DNA of 64,000 nt, from positions 62,927,279-62,991,278 of the forward strand of contig CM042034.1 of assembly GCA_023525975.1 (NCBI GenBank). Direction: 5' to 3'. The stretch's first letter is position 1. Each line of letters begins with the position of its first letter. Position numbers and translations under genes: made by a program. Below the pieces are notes generated by a model. That model was not told where the DNA came from. It did not search any database and was given only the letters and a program-made list of their open reading frames with translations. The DNA is from Smallanthus sonchifolius. Taxonomy: Eukaryota > Streptophyta > Magnoliopsida > Asterales > Asteraceae. Shown one piece after another: positions 20,798-31,643 of this stretch.

Positions 20798-21019
20798 GAC
20801 TAACGGGCGCTAAATTTCAGTGTTAAGTCGGTCACGTGCCCTGCATGTGAGTTCGTTTTGGTCTTTTTACCTACAGTTTCAGGTACGTAGATCTGAGAAG
20901 GGGTGAGACTTTTACAAGTTTAGGGTTTTAAATTTATTTTTGTGGGTAAAAAGACCAAAACGCTCTCACATGCAAGGCATGTGATCTGACTTAACGGTGA
21001 AATCTAACGTCTGTTAGTC
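20798..21019. mobile_element. 222-bp non-autonomous TIR element (MITE)
   Basis: The left arm begins GACTAACGGGCGCTAAATTT. The right arm is its diverged reverse complement, ending AACGTCTGTTAGTC. The arms match for about 75 bp, including CATGTGAG and TTTTGGTCTTTTTACC. The centre holds about 70 bp of unrelated sequence. No target duplication could be fixed. No coding capacity. Confidence 0.65.
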
Positions 21020-21369
21020 TAAATGACGTAACATGCAAGGTTTTCTTAAACATGAATGACGTTTTCTATAATTTCCTTGGTTATATTTTGAAATATGGGT
21101 AATATTTAAATGATGTAATTTATAATTTGTTCAAAGTAAAAATTATAAATGACGAAGGAGAAAAATAGTCGCTTCTCGTTTTTTTTAACAATCATACCCG
21201 GATATAATAGACTAAAACTAAGAACCGTATATTTTGGTTACGGGATTTTGAATACCAATTGGTTTTAGGTATTGGTTTGGTGAAACAAAAATGGGCTAAA
21301 AATAGTGAATTTGAATTGATCCTAGCCGATTAAGTTCCAATTGATGAAAAAGCAAAGAAATTTGAATAC

Positions 21370-21375
21370 TTTATT
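21370..21375 (-). terminator. Polyadenylation signal of the UGD gene
   Basis: AATAAA on the minus strand, about 75 bases past the UGD stop codon. Confidence 0.6.
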
Positions 21376-21448
21376 CGAATAACATGGGACACAATGGTAT
21401 TGGTAAATCACAACAACAAAAGTAAAAGAACATATGTTTAACAATGAA

Positions 21449-22903
21449 TCAAATCCTCATAAACTCAAACAGCGGCATATCCTTCAACCATGAGTCCAAT
21501 GGCTTCCCAATTGAGTACACAATGAAACCAATCTCCCTCAACTTGTTTGGCTCCACAACATTTCTTCCATCAAAAACAAATGCGGGTTTCGGCATGTTGT
21601 CGTAAATCTTCTTATAATCAAGATTCTTGAACTCATCCCACTCGGTCAGAATACACAGCCCGTGTGCACCCTTAGCCGCCTCGTACGCATCCCAAACCAC
21701 ACTCACTTGCTTCACTGCACTTGGGCTCATGGGCTGCAGGTGCACCGGGTGGTCCCAGTCAAACTTGTTCATAGAAAGATCCCTTTGAATCTGTTCTTCG
21801 GTCACTTGTGGATCATAGATGCTCAAATTAGCCTTATCTCCTAACAATCCTTTGCAAACATCAATGGCGGGAGTTTCCCTCGTGTCACCCGTGTCTTTCT
21901 TGAAAGCGAATCCCAAAATCGCAATCTTTTTGCCCGAAACTGTGTTGAACATTGATGAAACGATCTTGTTGACAAAACGATTCTTTTGGTAATCGTTAAC
22001 TTTGATCACTTGTTTCCAGTAGTTAGCCACTTCGGGTAACCCGTTGCATTCGCAAATGTAGACCAAGTTGAGAATATCCTTCTGGAAACAAGATCCACCA
22101 AACCCTACACTGGCGTTCAGGAACTTGTGTCCAATTCTGGTGTCCTTTCCCACTGCATGGGACACCTGTGCAACGTCAGCGCCTGTAGCTTCACAGAGCG
22201 CTGACATTGCATTCACAGAGGAAATCCTCTGTGCCAAAAATGCATTGGCAGCGAGCTTGGACAGCTCGGCTGACCAAAGGTTAGTGCAAAGGATCCGCTC
22301 CTCAGGCACCCAATGAGCATAAACATCTTTTAATGCCTTAATCGCCCTTTCACCATCGGGGGTTTCTCTCCCTCCGATCAACACACGATCAGGGGCGAAA
22401 AGGTCTTCTATCGCAGTCCCTTCTGCTAGAAACTCAGGGTTGGAGAGAATCTGGTACTTTACCCCTTTGCTATTATGGGTGAGGATCTTCTCTATAGCCT
22501 TGGCTGTTTTCACGGGAACCGTTGACTTCTCAACTACAATCTTGTCGGATTTTGATACGTCAGCAATCATACGAGCTGCACTTTCCCAGTACGTGAGATC
22601 AGCAGCTTTCCCAGCACCAAGACCTCGGGTCTTCGTGGGCGTGTTGACCGAAACAAAGATAATGTCGGCCTCAGAGACATGCTTCTTAACATCAGTGCTA
22701 AAGAACAGATTCTTGCCCCTACATGACTTGACCACATCATCCAGCCCTGGCTCATATATAGGAAGCTGGTCACTGTTCCAAGCAGTGATCCGAGGGACCG
22801 AGATATCAATCACGGCTACCTCGATGTCAGGACATTTCAGGGCTATAACTGCCATTGTTGGACCTCCAACATAACCAGCTCCAATACAACAAATCTTCAC
22901 CAT
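21449..22903 (-). CDS. UGD: UDP-glucose 6-dehydrogenase
   Basis: 484 aa against a usual plant length near 480, in one uninterrupted coding exon. It oxidises UDP-glucose to UDP-glucuronate with two NAD+ in the cytosol, supplying precursors for pectin and hemicellulose. Visible features are the N-terminal Rossmann motif GAGYVGGPT (residues 8-16), an NTPTKTRG loop (87-94), STVPVKTA (127-134), the catalytic cysteine in GFGGSCFQKD (Cys-272), and the C-terminal NAD/UDP-binding segment GFAFKKDTGDTRETP (331-345). The start ATG (22901-22903) gives the canonical MVKICCIGAGYVGG beginning. A TATA-like box lies at 23288-23297. A 5' leader intron is likely between about 23205 and the start codon, as in other plant UGD genes, but its acceptor was not pinned down. 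Fully intact. Confidence 0.98.
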   Translation of the reverse strand: MVKICCIGAGYVGGPTMAVIALKCPDIEVAVIDISVPRITAWNSDQLPIYEPGLDDVVKSCRGKNLFFSTDVKKHVSEADIIFVSVNTPTKTRGLGAGKAADLTYWESAARMIADVSKSDKIVVEKSTVPVKTAKAIEKILTHNSKGVKYQILSNPEFLAEGTAIEDLFAPDRVLIGGRETPDGERAIKALKDVYAHWVPEERILCTNLWSAELSKLAANAFLAQRISSVNAMSALCEATGADVAQVSHAVGKDTRIGHKFLNASVGFGGSCFQKDILNLVYICECNGLPEVANYWKQVIKVNDYQKNRFVNKIVSSMFNTVSGKKIAILGFAFKKDTGDTRETPAIDVCKGLLGDKANLSIYDPQVTEEQIQRDLSMNKFDWDHPVHLQPMSPSAVKQVSVVWDAYEAAKGAHGLCILTEWDEFKNLDYKKIYDNMPKPAFVFDGRNVVEPNKLREIGFIVYSIGKPLDSWLKDMPLFEFMRI

Positions 22904-23204
22904 TTTTTACCAATCTATCCATCAAATGTAAAAAAAGATTAATATTTGTTAAACTCCCACAAATATTTCATCTTGGGAATTCAGAATCTAAATAAAAAGT
23001 TTTATCTTTTTTTGGTTCTTGAAAAGTGAAAATCAAATTCAAATCAAGAAAATGTTAAACCACAAAGAACAATGAACACGAAGCTGAAAGAAACCTGAAA
23101 CCTACAGCAAAATACAACTTATTATTTTTTTTTATAAAATCAAGTAAAAAAAAGTTTATAATTCTTAACAGCAAAGGGAAGAAATTGGATAAAAGTTTAT
23201 ACCT

Positions 23205-23297
23205 TTTTTTTCTATGGAAGAAGTTGCAAAGGGAAAGAAGATGGAAGAGAAGTAATTTTGGTATGAAGTGGAGATAGGGGGGAAATCTATTTAAATA
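23205..23297 (-). promoter_or_regulatory. UGD core promoter and leader with likely 5' UTR intron donor
   Basis: TATTTAAATA (23288-23297) is followed on the minus strand by a purine-rich leader (GGAAGAAG-type, about 23215-23265). A donor-like AAAG/GTATAA occurs near 23203. Candidate acceptors (GTTTCAG near 23096, GGATAG near 22917) could not be separated by eye. Confidence 0.45.
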
Positions 23298-24830
23298 CCC
23301 ATAAAAAAACTAACTTAAGATCTGAGTTTTTTGGACACTCAAAAAGCAAGCAAAGTGCCAAAAGTAAGATTTACAACATTCAACACGTTTACAAACTACA
23401 CCTTTCAGTAGTTAACAAGGGAATTTTGAACTGAAATCTTCATAAGTTTATTGTTTTTTTTTTTTTCTGTTTTCAAGGTCTTATTTTGACTAAACATTTT
23501 ACTGAAATAATTATTTGACCAAATCCATAAAAATACAGCCATCTCCAATCCATTGGCGCAGTGTTGGTATTATAATTCATCATCAATGTTGCTTTGGTTT
23601 AAAAAATGTCATTAACTTGTCGCATGTCATCACTTTATTTTGGCTTAAAAACTTGTAGATCTTTATTTGTGGTGGGACTTGTCATTTCCCGTTGGCTGAA
23701 ATGTACGGTTATGTCATTTCCGTGCATATCTTCATTTACGCTCTCACATGTCGTCATACAAGTGGACTTTATATGATTATTGGGTTAAGATTTGTGGGTA
23801 TGCATGTAATAATTTAAATTTGGATAAATTATTTTTTTAAGGTCGGTTAAAATTACTATAAATGTAAAAACTTTTAGTCAAAACAACTTTTGTGTGAATT
23901 TTCCAAAAAAAACTAGTAAGATATTTTGTATTATTAATCATTAATTATTTAAGATAAATAGAAAATTACAAGAAAAACTTGATCAAAACATATATTGCAA
24001 TAGAAATAACTAGGATAAATCTTATCAAACTAAAAGAAAAAAATCTAATAATATTATTCTATTTAATACATTAATTTCCCTAAAATATTAAAGTTGGGAT
24101 TCTGTTAATTTGTATACCTTTTACCCTTCATTTGTGGGGTAGAAAAAGAAACACATGCCAAGTATTAGATGATACATGATAGATGATGGAGTTTAATCGG
24201 CAAGAATTCATAGAAAAAAACATGTTTTAAGAAGCACTTCCAAGAATCATCTCCCATCTTTTTAATATTTCTCATATAACTTAAGCTAAAAGCCAACAAT
24301 ACTTTGGAGTTTTGATTAATCTTTTAAATTTACCTTTAAATGATTCATGGTTAAAAACCCATTCTTCAACGTAGGGTCGTTAATAGAGTCCGGGACTCGT
24401 AATCTTTAATCTGAGTTGGAATCTAAGTTCTTTTTTTCATATTCAACTTGTGTCGGCTTGTGGCTCATGAACTGACTAATTTATTTTAAATTTTCATGAA
24501 TATATTTTTTATTCAAGTATCAAATAATAAGTTAACAAGAATAACAACTTATTCAAGATCAACAACTAAGTTACCAAACTACCAATATACAAGAAAAATC
24601 ACAATGAGAGTATATCTAAGCGAGCTACCATCTAGTCAAATGCTTACATGAGTCACTCAAGACCTCGAGCCAAATGAATTAGAGACGATTTTTGGTCAAG
24701 TTAATTACGATTGAGTTACGACTCACATGCAAGGTGGACAACAAGGTAACATTATTCCATGTGGATTTGAGATGACTAGGATTCTTTGATAATCGTGTGC
24801 TCACTTTTAAATTGAATTATTTCGATAGTA
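23298..24830. other. Intergenic, upstream of UGD; nothing recognised
   Basis: AT-rich sequence with homopolymer T and A runs. I see no convincing ORF, inverted-repeat element or LTR edge. Upstream promoter elements of UGD probably lie here. Confidence 0.5.
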
Positions 24831-24839
24831 TACTCGAAT

Positions 24840-25200
24840 ATTCAATCATATAAGAATAAAAAATTTAAGAACAAAAAAGTGAAATCTATTAGGAAATTCA
24901 TGTGTGAAACTGACCAAAAACTTATATTTATAAGGGTGAACAGATGCAATGTAACGTCATAACTATTGACTGATAACCGCCCTAACCATAACTGTTTGAA
25001 AGTTAAATGTTGCTTTAATTTACTCCAGATGACCAAATCTGGTCTGGCTGACCAAATCTAGACCAGATGACTAAGTTTAGTCCGTATGGTCCATCTTAAC
25101 CCCAGCCAGTAGCAACGCCCCTTAGACCCAATAGGGGTTGCTGCTAACCAGGGGCGCTGCCCTCGGAATCCCATTTTTCAATGGGCTTCGCCTCCTAGAA
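24840..25200 (-). repeat. Possible solo LTR-like promoter block
   Basis: TATAAATA on the minus strand at 24925-24932. Upstream of it lie self-complementary words around CCAGATGACCAAATCTGG (25026-25080) and an imperfect inverted repeat AGCAACGCCCC / GGGGTTGCTGCT (25105-25145). The TATA-plus-palindromes layout matches the LTR U3 regions elsewhere in the window. No edges or target duplication were found. Confidence 0.3.
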
Positions 25201-25754
25201 ATAACAAGTTTAGCACCAGAAATCATAAGATTTTCAAACAAGTGTTCGCTCCACACTTACCAACTTGTTTAGTGATTCATTATGATTTTTCATTTGGTTA
25301 TTAAGTAAATCCAATTACACAAAATAATTAGATAACACTAGAATCAGCAACAAATAACCCCATGTTTCAAAATTTTCATAAACTTTCAACAATTTGGGTA
25401 AACTAACCCAAGAACATGTGCTTTTTGTGAAAAACAAATTGTTAAAAAATGTGAATAGGAAGCTTGAGGAGTCAGAAAAGAAAACATGAATAATGATGAA
25501 AAAAATTAATAAAAATATAAAAGGGGCCGGTGTTAGATGAGTAAGATCCAAGAAAAGATTAAAAAACCCAAAAAAAGAAAAATCATAATTATAAAAAGAA
25601 CTTTATTTAAAAGGAACATGCAGGCAAGAAGGTCTTTAAACGTGTTGATTAGTGAGTACCTGATCAAAATGCAGCCTACTCCATCCAATGAAGCTTCAAA
25701 TGTACTCCGTTTACACAGAAGACAATATGATTAGGGTTTAAAGAGTTGCCAATT
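25201..25754. other. Intergenic AT-rich sequence; nothing recognised
   Basis: Short lysine- or phenylalanine-rich open frames come from A/T runs. No supported feature. Confidence 0.5.
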
Positions 25755-25768
25755 AAGCATTGAATCCA

Positions 25769-25862
25769 TGGGAGGTGGTGGCCCAATGGTAAGAGCAAAA
25801 CCTGTTAACACTAAGATCTTGGGTTCAAGTCCCGAAAAGCTTAAGAAATTTACCTTAAAAAA
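25769..25862 (+). mobile_element. Short tRNA-derived SINE with 14-bp target-site duplication
   Basis: The body starts TGGGAGGTGGTGGCCCAATGG, so a box-A-like TGGCCCAATGG is at 25778-25788. A box-B-like GGTTCAAGTCC lies about 35 bp further on (25822-25832), and the body ends in an A-rich tail. The direct repeat AAGCATTGAATCCA flanks it exactly (25755-25768 and 25863-25876). That is diagnostic of target-primed reverse transcription. At about 94 bp it consists of little more than the tRNA-related head. Confidence 0.85.
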
Positions 25863-25993
25863 AAGCATTGAATCCACGGTGATTTTTCCATTTATTGCTT
25901 GCCTAGTGTTAATTGAACAAAGAGTGCGCAAAATGGGGAAAAGTACACGCAAAAAGGTGATATAAAAGCCACAATTAATAATAATTATTTACG

Positions 25994-26095
25994 CGCGCCA
26001 GCTTGTGGCCTATCGGCATTGGCGATTATCCCCCACAAAAGTGATGTGAGTTCAAATCCTGCAAGTGTATGTTTAGGTGATATTTATGTGTAAAA
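25994..26095 (+). mobile_element. Second tRNA-like, possibly SINE-derived sequence
   Basis: TGGCCTATCGGCATTGG (box-A-like, about 26006) is followed by GAGTTCAAATCCTGC (box-B-like, about 26049) and an A-rich end (GTAAAAAATTATTAAAAA). No flanking duplication was seen. It lies 130 bp from a clear SINE. Confidence 0.45.
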
Positions 26096-26263
26096 AATTA
26101 TTAAAAACAATGGTTTGTAATCCGCTTATTATTTCTATAAAAACCTGTTTGTAATTCAACTTGAGATGATTTGACATGAGCTACTTGGTTTGTATAAACA
26201 ATCAAGTAGCATGGAATGGTGTTCAGTTGTTGGTTCGCTCAAATAATTGATTTGGGTTGTGGA

Positions 26264-26613
26264 TAGGGCTGTTCATCGGTTCGGTTAACGGTTTGTTTGA
26301 TTTATTTGATTCGGTTTATTCGGTTTTGATTTTTTCTTATCCGTTAACCGAACCGAACTGGAAGTTTTTCTAACCAAACCGAATTCAACCGAATAAACCG
26401 ATTTTAAAAGTAAAGTATATCCGAATAAATCGAATAAATCGAATAAATCGAATAAACCGAACCGAATTGGAAATATGTCTAACCAAACAAACCGAATTAA
26501 AAAAAAAGTATATCCGTTAACCGAACCGAAAACCGAATTCACAATTCGGTTCGGTTTTTTTCGGTTACGGATACAATTCGAATTTCGGTTTTCGATTTTT
26601 TTGCACACCCCTA
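26264..26613. mobile_element. 350-bp non-autonomous hAT element
   Basis: The ends TAGGGCTGTTCA and TGCACACCCCTA form an imperfect terminal inverted repeat. An 8-bp target duplication flanks it with one mismatch (GTTGTGGA 26256-26263, GTTGTGGG 26614-26621). The interior is crowded with subterminal CGGTT and AACCGAA words and a short CGAATAAAT repeat. No transposase. The open frame across it (26285-26608) is a by-product of these repeats. Confidence 0.9.
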
Positions 26614-26671
26614 GTTGTGGGTCTATGGTGGACTGATGGATTCAGAGTTATTTGAGTATGTGGTGGACTGG

Positions 26672-27432
26672 TGATAGCGTGTGATAAGTATATAAAAATA
26701 TAAATAAATATATTTTTAGAATGATTTTACAAGATCATGTTTTAAATTTATAAAATGATAATTACTTTAATTTAAAACACACATAACAGACAAGTGTACC
26801 TATCGCAGCGTAATATAGTTTGGGTAAGAACCAAGTATCGAACCATGGACACGGATCCCGTACTCAACCCTTGCTATTGTCTGACTAGAATAATAAGTTG
26901 GAAAATAGGTTTTTGTTAAAATGGAAAATAAAAAGTTAAGAAATGTAATTAGAACTATTATTACGTTTAAGGTGTTACTCTAGTTGTTATCCCTTGTGAA
27001 TTGATGTTGTATTTAAAGTAAGGTTGGTCATAGTTACTAGTATTAACCCTTTCGATAGGGGGGTTAGTATTTCGTAACGGAACAGTGGATACGGTCGGCC
27101 AACTGTTCCTTAATGAATATAACGGACCCTAAACGGGGTGTCAAGTCCGTCGGTATCTTCACAATTCATTATTCGGACTTATTATCCTTTTGACTGACGT
27201 ACGTCTGGTCTTGTAACTTTTTCCGGTAAGTCGAAATGCACGACTTCCTCCAAAGGTACTTTATGAACGCTCGGACCTAACTAATTATGTTCTTAAATAG
27301 TTGCCTTTACTTATAATGTTATTTCAAATAAATAGGACTTTCCTTCTCATGATCAAACCCCATGGCTCCCACTAGAAGTCCTCTGCAAGCCGATACAAGA
27401 GAAGTAGAGAATTACCGATACAAACCGTCCGG
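26672..27432 (-). repeat. 3' LTR segment of a minus-strand Athila-like element
   Basis: Direct copy of 45312-46077. Both begin on the plus strand TGATAGC(G/T)TGTGATAAG and share over 700 bp, including TCGAACCATGGACACGGATC and the GGGGGGTTAGTATTTCGTAAC stretch. Similarity ends at CTGGTT in both copies. The partner copy adjoins a Tat/Athila-type primer site, which sets the orientation. Confidence 0.7.
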
Positions 27433-28119
27433 TCTGGTTAGGGCGAAGTAGAGAATTACCGATACAAACCGTCCGATACAAACCGTCCGGTCTGGTTAGG
27501 GCGAAATGCGACTTCGAGAAGTGAAACTAATTCATGGATACGAGTTACAGGAAGCAACACAGTAGCCGTCCTTCCAACTGAGTCAGGATAGGGTTTTAGT
27601 ATGCAATGGGCAATGCGTTCTCAACTTTGTGGTCAATGTATCTTCAACAGAATATCGACCAAAGACACGAGCCCATGGTTCGGTAAAGTGATGACATCTA
27701 CGTGTCAATGGATTCTGTAATAATGCGTGCAACGGTCTACCTTCACTCGGCGTATTGTTGCTAGTGGGTACAATAGGGACTCGCCTCCGACGATCCCAAC
27801 TCCCAAAGAGATATGTGTTAGCTGGGTGTCGTCCATAACATGAACCTGAGAAAGCTCACCAAACCCGACGGGTGATGGTGGTATAAGTGACTCCTCCGAA
27901 GGCTCCGTCTCGCTGCCCTCAGACGAGAGTGAATGTTGTTCTGGTGATTCCCCGAGTGTCACCACTAGGAATGATGATGCAATGCAAATGATGTGTCACT
28001 CGTCAACAGAGGGTGATATGGATGGTGTTAACATGCCTGCAATGCAATGTATATATGGGTGCTATGTGTATCAAGTATGAGTGTTTGTGTCGTATAACTA
28101 ATGCATGTGTGCAGTTATA
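27433..28119 (-). mobile_element. Remnant of a minus-strand Tekay-like element (pre-gag region), left of a nested insertion
   Basis: Once the insertion 28120-37357 is removed, this joins 37358 onward, giving GTTATAGTCTAGTAT...CAATCCTAGTTCTCTATAACC. The same order is seen at 59905-59945 next to a Tekay-like primer site. The element therefore runs from its LTR (37413-40274) through its leader into this block and is truncated near 27433. At 27415-27500 a short stretch containing GAATTACCGATACAAACCGTCC is duplicated. Confidence 0.6.
27705..27965 (-). pseudogene. Ser/Glu-rich pre-gag ORF remnant
   Basis: 86-codon frame rich in Ser, Glu and Pro (SLSSEGSETEPSEESLIPPS). It occupies the same place relative to the primer site as the extra ORF at 59146-59839. 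No domain recognised. It may be the N-terminal piece of a longer, truncated ORF. Confidence 0.35.
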
Positions 28120-28679
28120 TGTAACATCCCAAAAATAAAACGACAGTTATAATAACGGAATAATCGAACGAGGCATGATGGGCCGGCGGGCTAAAAGGGG
28201 CGAGCATAGGGGAGCCTCCCCTATAAATAGCCTAAGTCACCACCCTTTCTCTCATTTGCAACATCTAGAGAGAGAAACCGTAGAGAGAGAATGTTGACGG
28301 ATCGACCCGAGATTTCAGCCAAGAGTTGCTCCATAGCTTGTAAGAACCTCCAGATCAGAAGCTCGATACAGGTAACGATCTAGCCTAGATCTGAGTTTTT
28401 GTTCGTTTTGGGGTTTTTCGGGTTTTGGATGAAAAGGTAATATTTTTACGGATGAAACTGGAAGAAAAACATAGAATTGAGTTCCTTAATGAAAAGCAAA
28501 CGTTTTGAATGTAAACAAGTTCGGGATCTTGACGTGATCAGACCCGAATGCGAAAGTTAGGGTTTTTGCGGTGAAGCAGATCCTACGTACTTATCAAGTA
28601 CGCATGAAGATAAACAAGTTCGGGATCTTGACGTGATCAGACCCGAATGCGAAAGTTAGAGTTTTTGCGGTGAAGCAGA

Positions 28680-28902
28680 TCCTACGTACTTATCAAGTAC
28701 GCATGAAGAGGATCCTGTGTACTTATCGAGTACGCATGAAGAGGATCCTGTGTACTTATCAAGTACGCACGAAGAGGGTCCTGCGTACTTATCAAGTACG
28801 CATGAAGATGGTCCTGCGTACTTATCAAGTACGCATGAAGCAAAGTTTGCGCACTTATTAAGTACGCAAGAAGAGGCCCTACGCACTTGCTAAGTGCGCA
28901 GG
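28680..28902. repeat. 33-bp hairpin tandem array in the LTR
   Basis: Seven consecutive units of 33 bp. Each contains an inverted repeat of the type GCGTACTT-ATC-AAGTACGC followed by ATGAAGAGGAT or a variant. An eighth unit lies upstream through a 99-bp (3 x 33) duplication. The last units keep pairing by compensating changes (GCGCACTT...AAGTACGC, CGCACTT...AAGTGCG). The other LTR has about six units, one with the loop deleted. Confidence 0.95.
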
Positions 28903-29617
28903 CATCAGGATGTTTAGGTAAAGTCAGTATGTTTAGAAGGTTAAACCGTTAGAGTCGGGATTTGGTCTGATGTATATTTAACTAATCAATTCAGATCGGA
29001 AGTGACTTTGTGGGACCTTTGTTTAGGACAACCCAGATTAGTTTATCAGGTGAGTTCTAGAAGCCCTCTTTTGAATGTCTTAATGATGTTTTTGGGCTGG
29101 TATGCATACATACGAAACGATGTTTACGAAATGATGCTTATGAAACTATGTTTACGAAATGAAACGATTTGGAATGAGCGGTTTATGAAAGAAAGTTTTA
29201 TGAATGGAATGTTTAGGAACGAAATGTTTATATAGAAATGGTTTAAACTGAAGGTAAAGGGTTTTGAAAATGAATGAAAAGTTTTATGAAAAGAAAAGAA
29301 AGGGCAAAGGTTTTAAAGAAGTCATTACAAATCTAATATGTCGAATGAAGTCTGGGAATGTGATTCCCAGCCTTGTGGTAGATTATGGACCGCGAGCCAT
29401 AGTTGCCATAAGAACAACAGGGGCAGTGTCTTTATGGCCTGTCAATGGTTATGATGCTGTACAACTGGTAAGGGAGTAACGACGGTTACTAAGGGGTTAA
29501 CATGACCCTACGAAGGTTAAATTATGATCCGACGGTGTTATAGCCGTGAGCCATAGCCGTCGATGGAAGTTGTCGGCTTATGGACATGGGAGCCATAGGG
29601 GCTACTAAATGAGTGTT

Positions 29618-29800
29618 GTCGGTCCTTGTGCAGTTAAGCCTTGGGGGCAATACAAAAGGGAATTGACGGAATGTATTGTATTGTCGGTCTTCGTGCAGTT
29701 AAGCCTTAGGGGCAATACAATAGGGAATTGACAGAATGTATTGTATTGTCGGTCTTCGTGCAGTTAAGCCTTAGGGGCAATACAATACTAAATGACGAAA
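29618..29800. repeat. 65-bp tandem repeat, 3 copies, with hairpin arms
   Basis: GTCGGTC begins at 29618, 29683 and 29748. Each unit carries GGGCAATACAATA and, further on, TGTATTGTATTG, which can pair. The corresponding region is at 36668-36840 in the 3' LTR. Confidence 0.9.
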
Positions 29801-30313
29801 CGAATGGTAACACAGATTTGGATAATAATGTATGACTTAAATTAATGTTAAATGTTTTAAACGAACGATCCGTTCAACGGTGTTTATGATGATGATAAAA
29901 TGTTTAAATGTTTTTAATGATGAACGAAAGGCCTGTTTTCTTATACATGATGTTAAACCCTAATGAATTATTGAATGATGAACCATTTCTTAAATCAAAT
30001 GAAAACTTGAACTCACCAGCGTAGCTGACTTTTAGTATGCACATTCAGGTTAAGGCAGGTTATGAGGATGGACAAGGATGCTTGGCTAGCGAGATGAGTT
30101 ACCCGACTGATCATGAAGACTGGCAACTCGTTATGATTTAGTTACGATGTATTTATGTTTTAGACAATGTTTACGCTTCCGCATGTTTAAACAATGTTGA
30201 CATTATGTTTGAATGAAATTTTCTGCTGCATTATTTGATATTCAAGTTTAACAACTGTTTGTGAATGAGTAAATCCAACGAGTGAGGCCTCTCGGGTTTG
30301 GGGCCTTACAAGT

Positions 30314-30325
30314 TGGTATCAGAGC
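30314..30325 (+). other. Primer-binding site of Tekay-like element
   Basis: TGGTATCAGAGC, three bases after the 5' LTR. Complementary to the initiator tRNA-Met 3' end. Confidence 0.9.
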
Positions 30326-30641
30326 AATCGTTTGAGAGATTCGGACACTCCCGGTGTCTGAACTTAAACTGTGAATGAGACCGAAAGCGGATGCCAGTAC
30401 GGGTAACTCGAGCCATAGCATCAGGTATGAAGGTAGTATATATTTACATGTATAGTATGCCTTAGAAAGGTTAGGTAAGGACTTGTGTTCTAATGGAATC
30501 ACAAAGGTGGTCAAATAGAAATCGAAAGGTAGTGTAATTGTTAATTGCAGATGGCCAGTGTATTTTAACATCTTACAGTGCTTGTTGAATTATATTTGTT
30601 AACTAGCGTGATGACATTGGATTCTTGTCTTATAGAATGAA

Positions 30642-31643
30642 ATGGCAAGAAGAGGAAATGGAAGGCGTGGTGGGGGCCGTACCGGCGGTCGTACCGGTGG
30701 TCGTACCGGTGGTCGTAACGGTGGTCGCGACAGGACCCCTGCACGCCAAGAGTACAGTGAAGAAGGAAGTGTTCACACTGAGCCAGAAATTAGTGTGCAC
30801 GGGACTGAGCCGAATCATGTCGGAAAACAACAACTCACCTTTGAACCGGAAGTGAGAGCAGCTCTAGCACGCGAGTTCACTAAGTTGATGAAGGTTTCTC
30901 TGCCAGGACTGTTGGCAAAAGCGTTAAAGAATGCTAGTGAGACGGGTGGGTCTAACACGGCGGTTGGTACCCCGAACACTGAGGCAATCAATGCACTGCT
31001 TAACCGTGGTTGCGACTATAAGTCCTTTAAGGCATGTGACCCACCGGTCCTGACTGGGAAGAAGGACGCGGTGGCTACTTTTGACTGGGTGATACGTATG
31101 GAAGCTGCCATCCGTCTGAGCGAGTGTCGAGCAAACCAAGTTGTGAAATTTGCTGCTAACTCCTTGAGAGAGGAAGCATCCCATTGGTGGGAAGTTGTAC
31201 GTCAGGCTAAGGGGGACGAGACGGTTGACGCAATACTGTGGAACGATTTGAAAACGTTGGTGATTAAGAACTTCTGCCCGAGGAATGAAATCGAGAAGGT
31301 GGAGAGAGAGTTTCTGGGATTTAAAGCCGAAAGTAAAACACATCGGCAATACACTACCAGATTCAATGAATTGGCACGTTTGGTGCCGCATCTGATCACG
31401 ACTGAGGAGAGAAAGATTGCTTGCTACATCCAAGGTTTGCCCGATAAGGTCCGTACTTTCATCAAAGCAAACACCCCTAGCACCTATGATTCGGTGGTGG
31501 AACTCAGTGGTGTAGTGTATGATGACCTGGCACTAAATGATGTTGCCATTGAGGAACCCAAAAAGAAACCGAGCTTCCAAAACAAACGAACATGTGGAAA
31601 TATTTTGGGGCTCGTGATAAGAGGGCTCAGGTGGAGGAGATAA
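30642..31643 (+). pseudogene. Gag of the Tekay-like element (frameshifted near its end)
   Basis: The frame begins MARRGNGRRGGG with a GRTGG repeat, a basic Arg/Gly-rich start. The Ty3 Gag core follows: YKSFKACDPPVLTGKKDAVA, ASHWWEVVRQAKG, FKAESKTHRQYTTRFNELAR. The frame ends after KKKPSFQNKR through a frameshift near 31590, where the zinc-knuckle part continues in another frame from 31592. Gag assembles the cytoplasmic particle and binds RNA. The first two-thirds is intact, and only 330 bp separate it from the primer site, so this element lacks the extra pre-gag ORF seen at 59146-59839. Confidence 0.9.

Larger units (their letters stand above)
28120..30310 (+). repeat. 5' LTR of Tekay-like element
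   Basis: 2191 bp, beginning TGTAACATCCC and ending GGGGCCTTACA. TATA box TATAAATAG at 28222-28230, directly preceded by the perfect palindrome AGGGGAG-C-CTCCCCT (28208-28222). A donor ACAG/GTAACG (28371/28372) and an acceptor ACATTCAG (30048) could define a 1677-nt leader intron. Inside that intron are a 33-bp hairpin array (28680-28902), a 99-bp duplication (28513-28709) and a 65-bp triplication (29618-29800). Confidence 0.95.

Noticed and set aside
22440..22874. 144-codon plus-strand frame
   Set aside because: Antisense shadow of the UGD coding sequence.
26285..26608. 107-codon minus-strand frame with LFDLFDLFDLF
   Set aside because: Lies wholly inside the non-autonomous hAT element and reflects its CGAATAAAT subterminal repeats.
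28656..28902. Repeat protein on either strand (SCVLDKYAGPS or QVRMKRILCTY type)
   Set aside because: 33-bp hairpin units keep every frame open on both strands; LTR intron context, no independent coding evidence.
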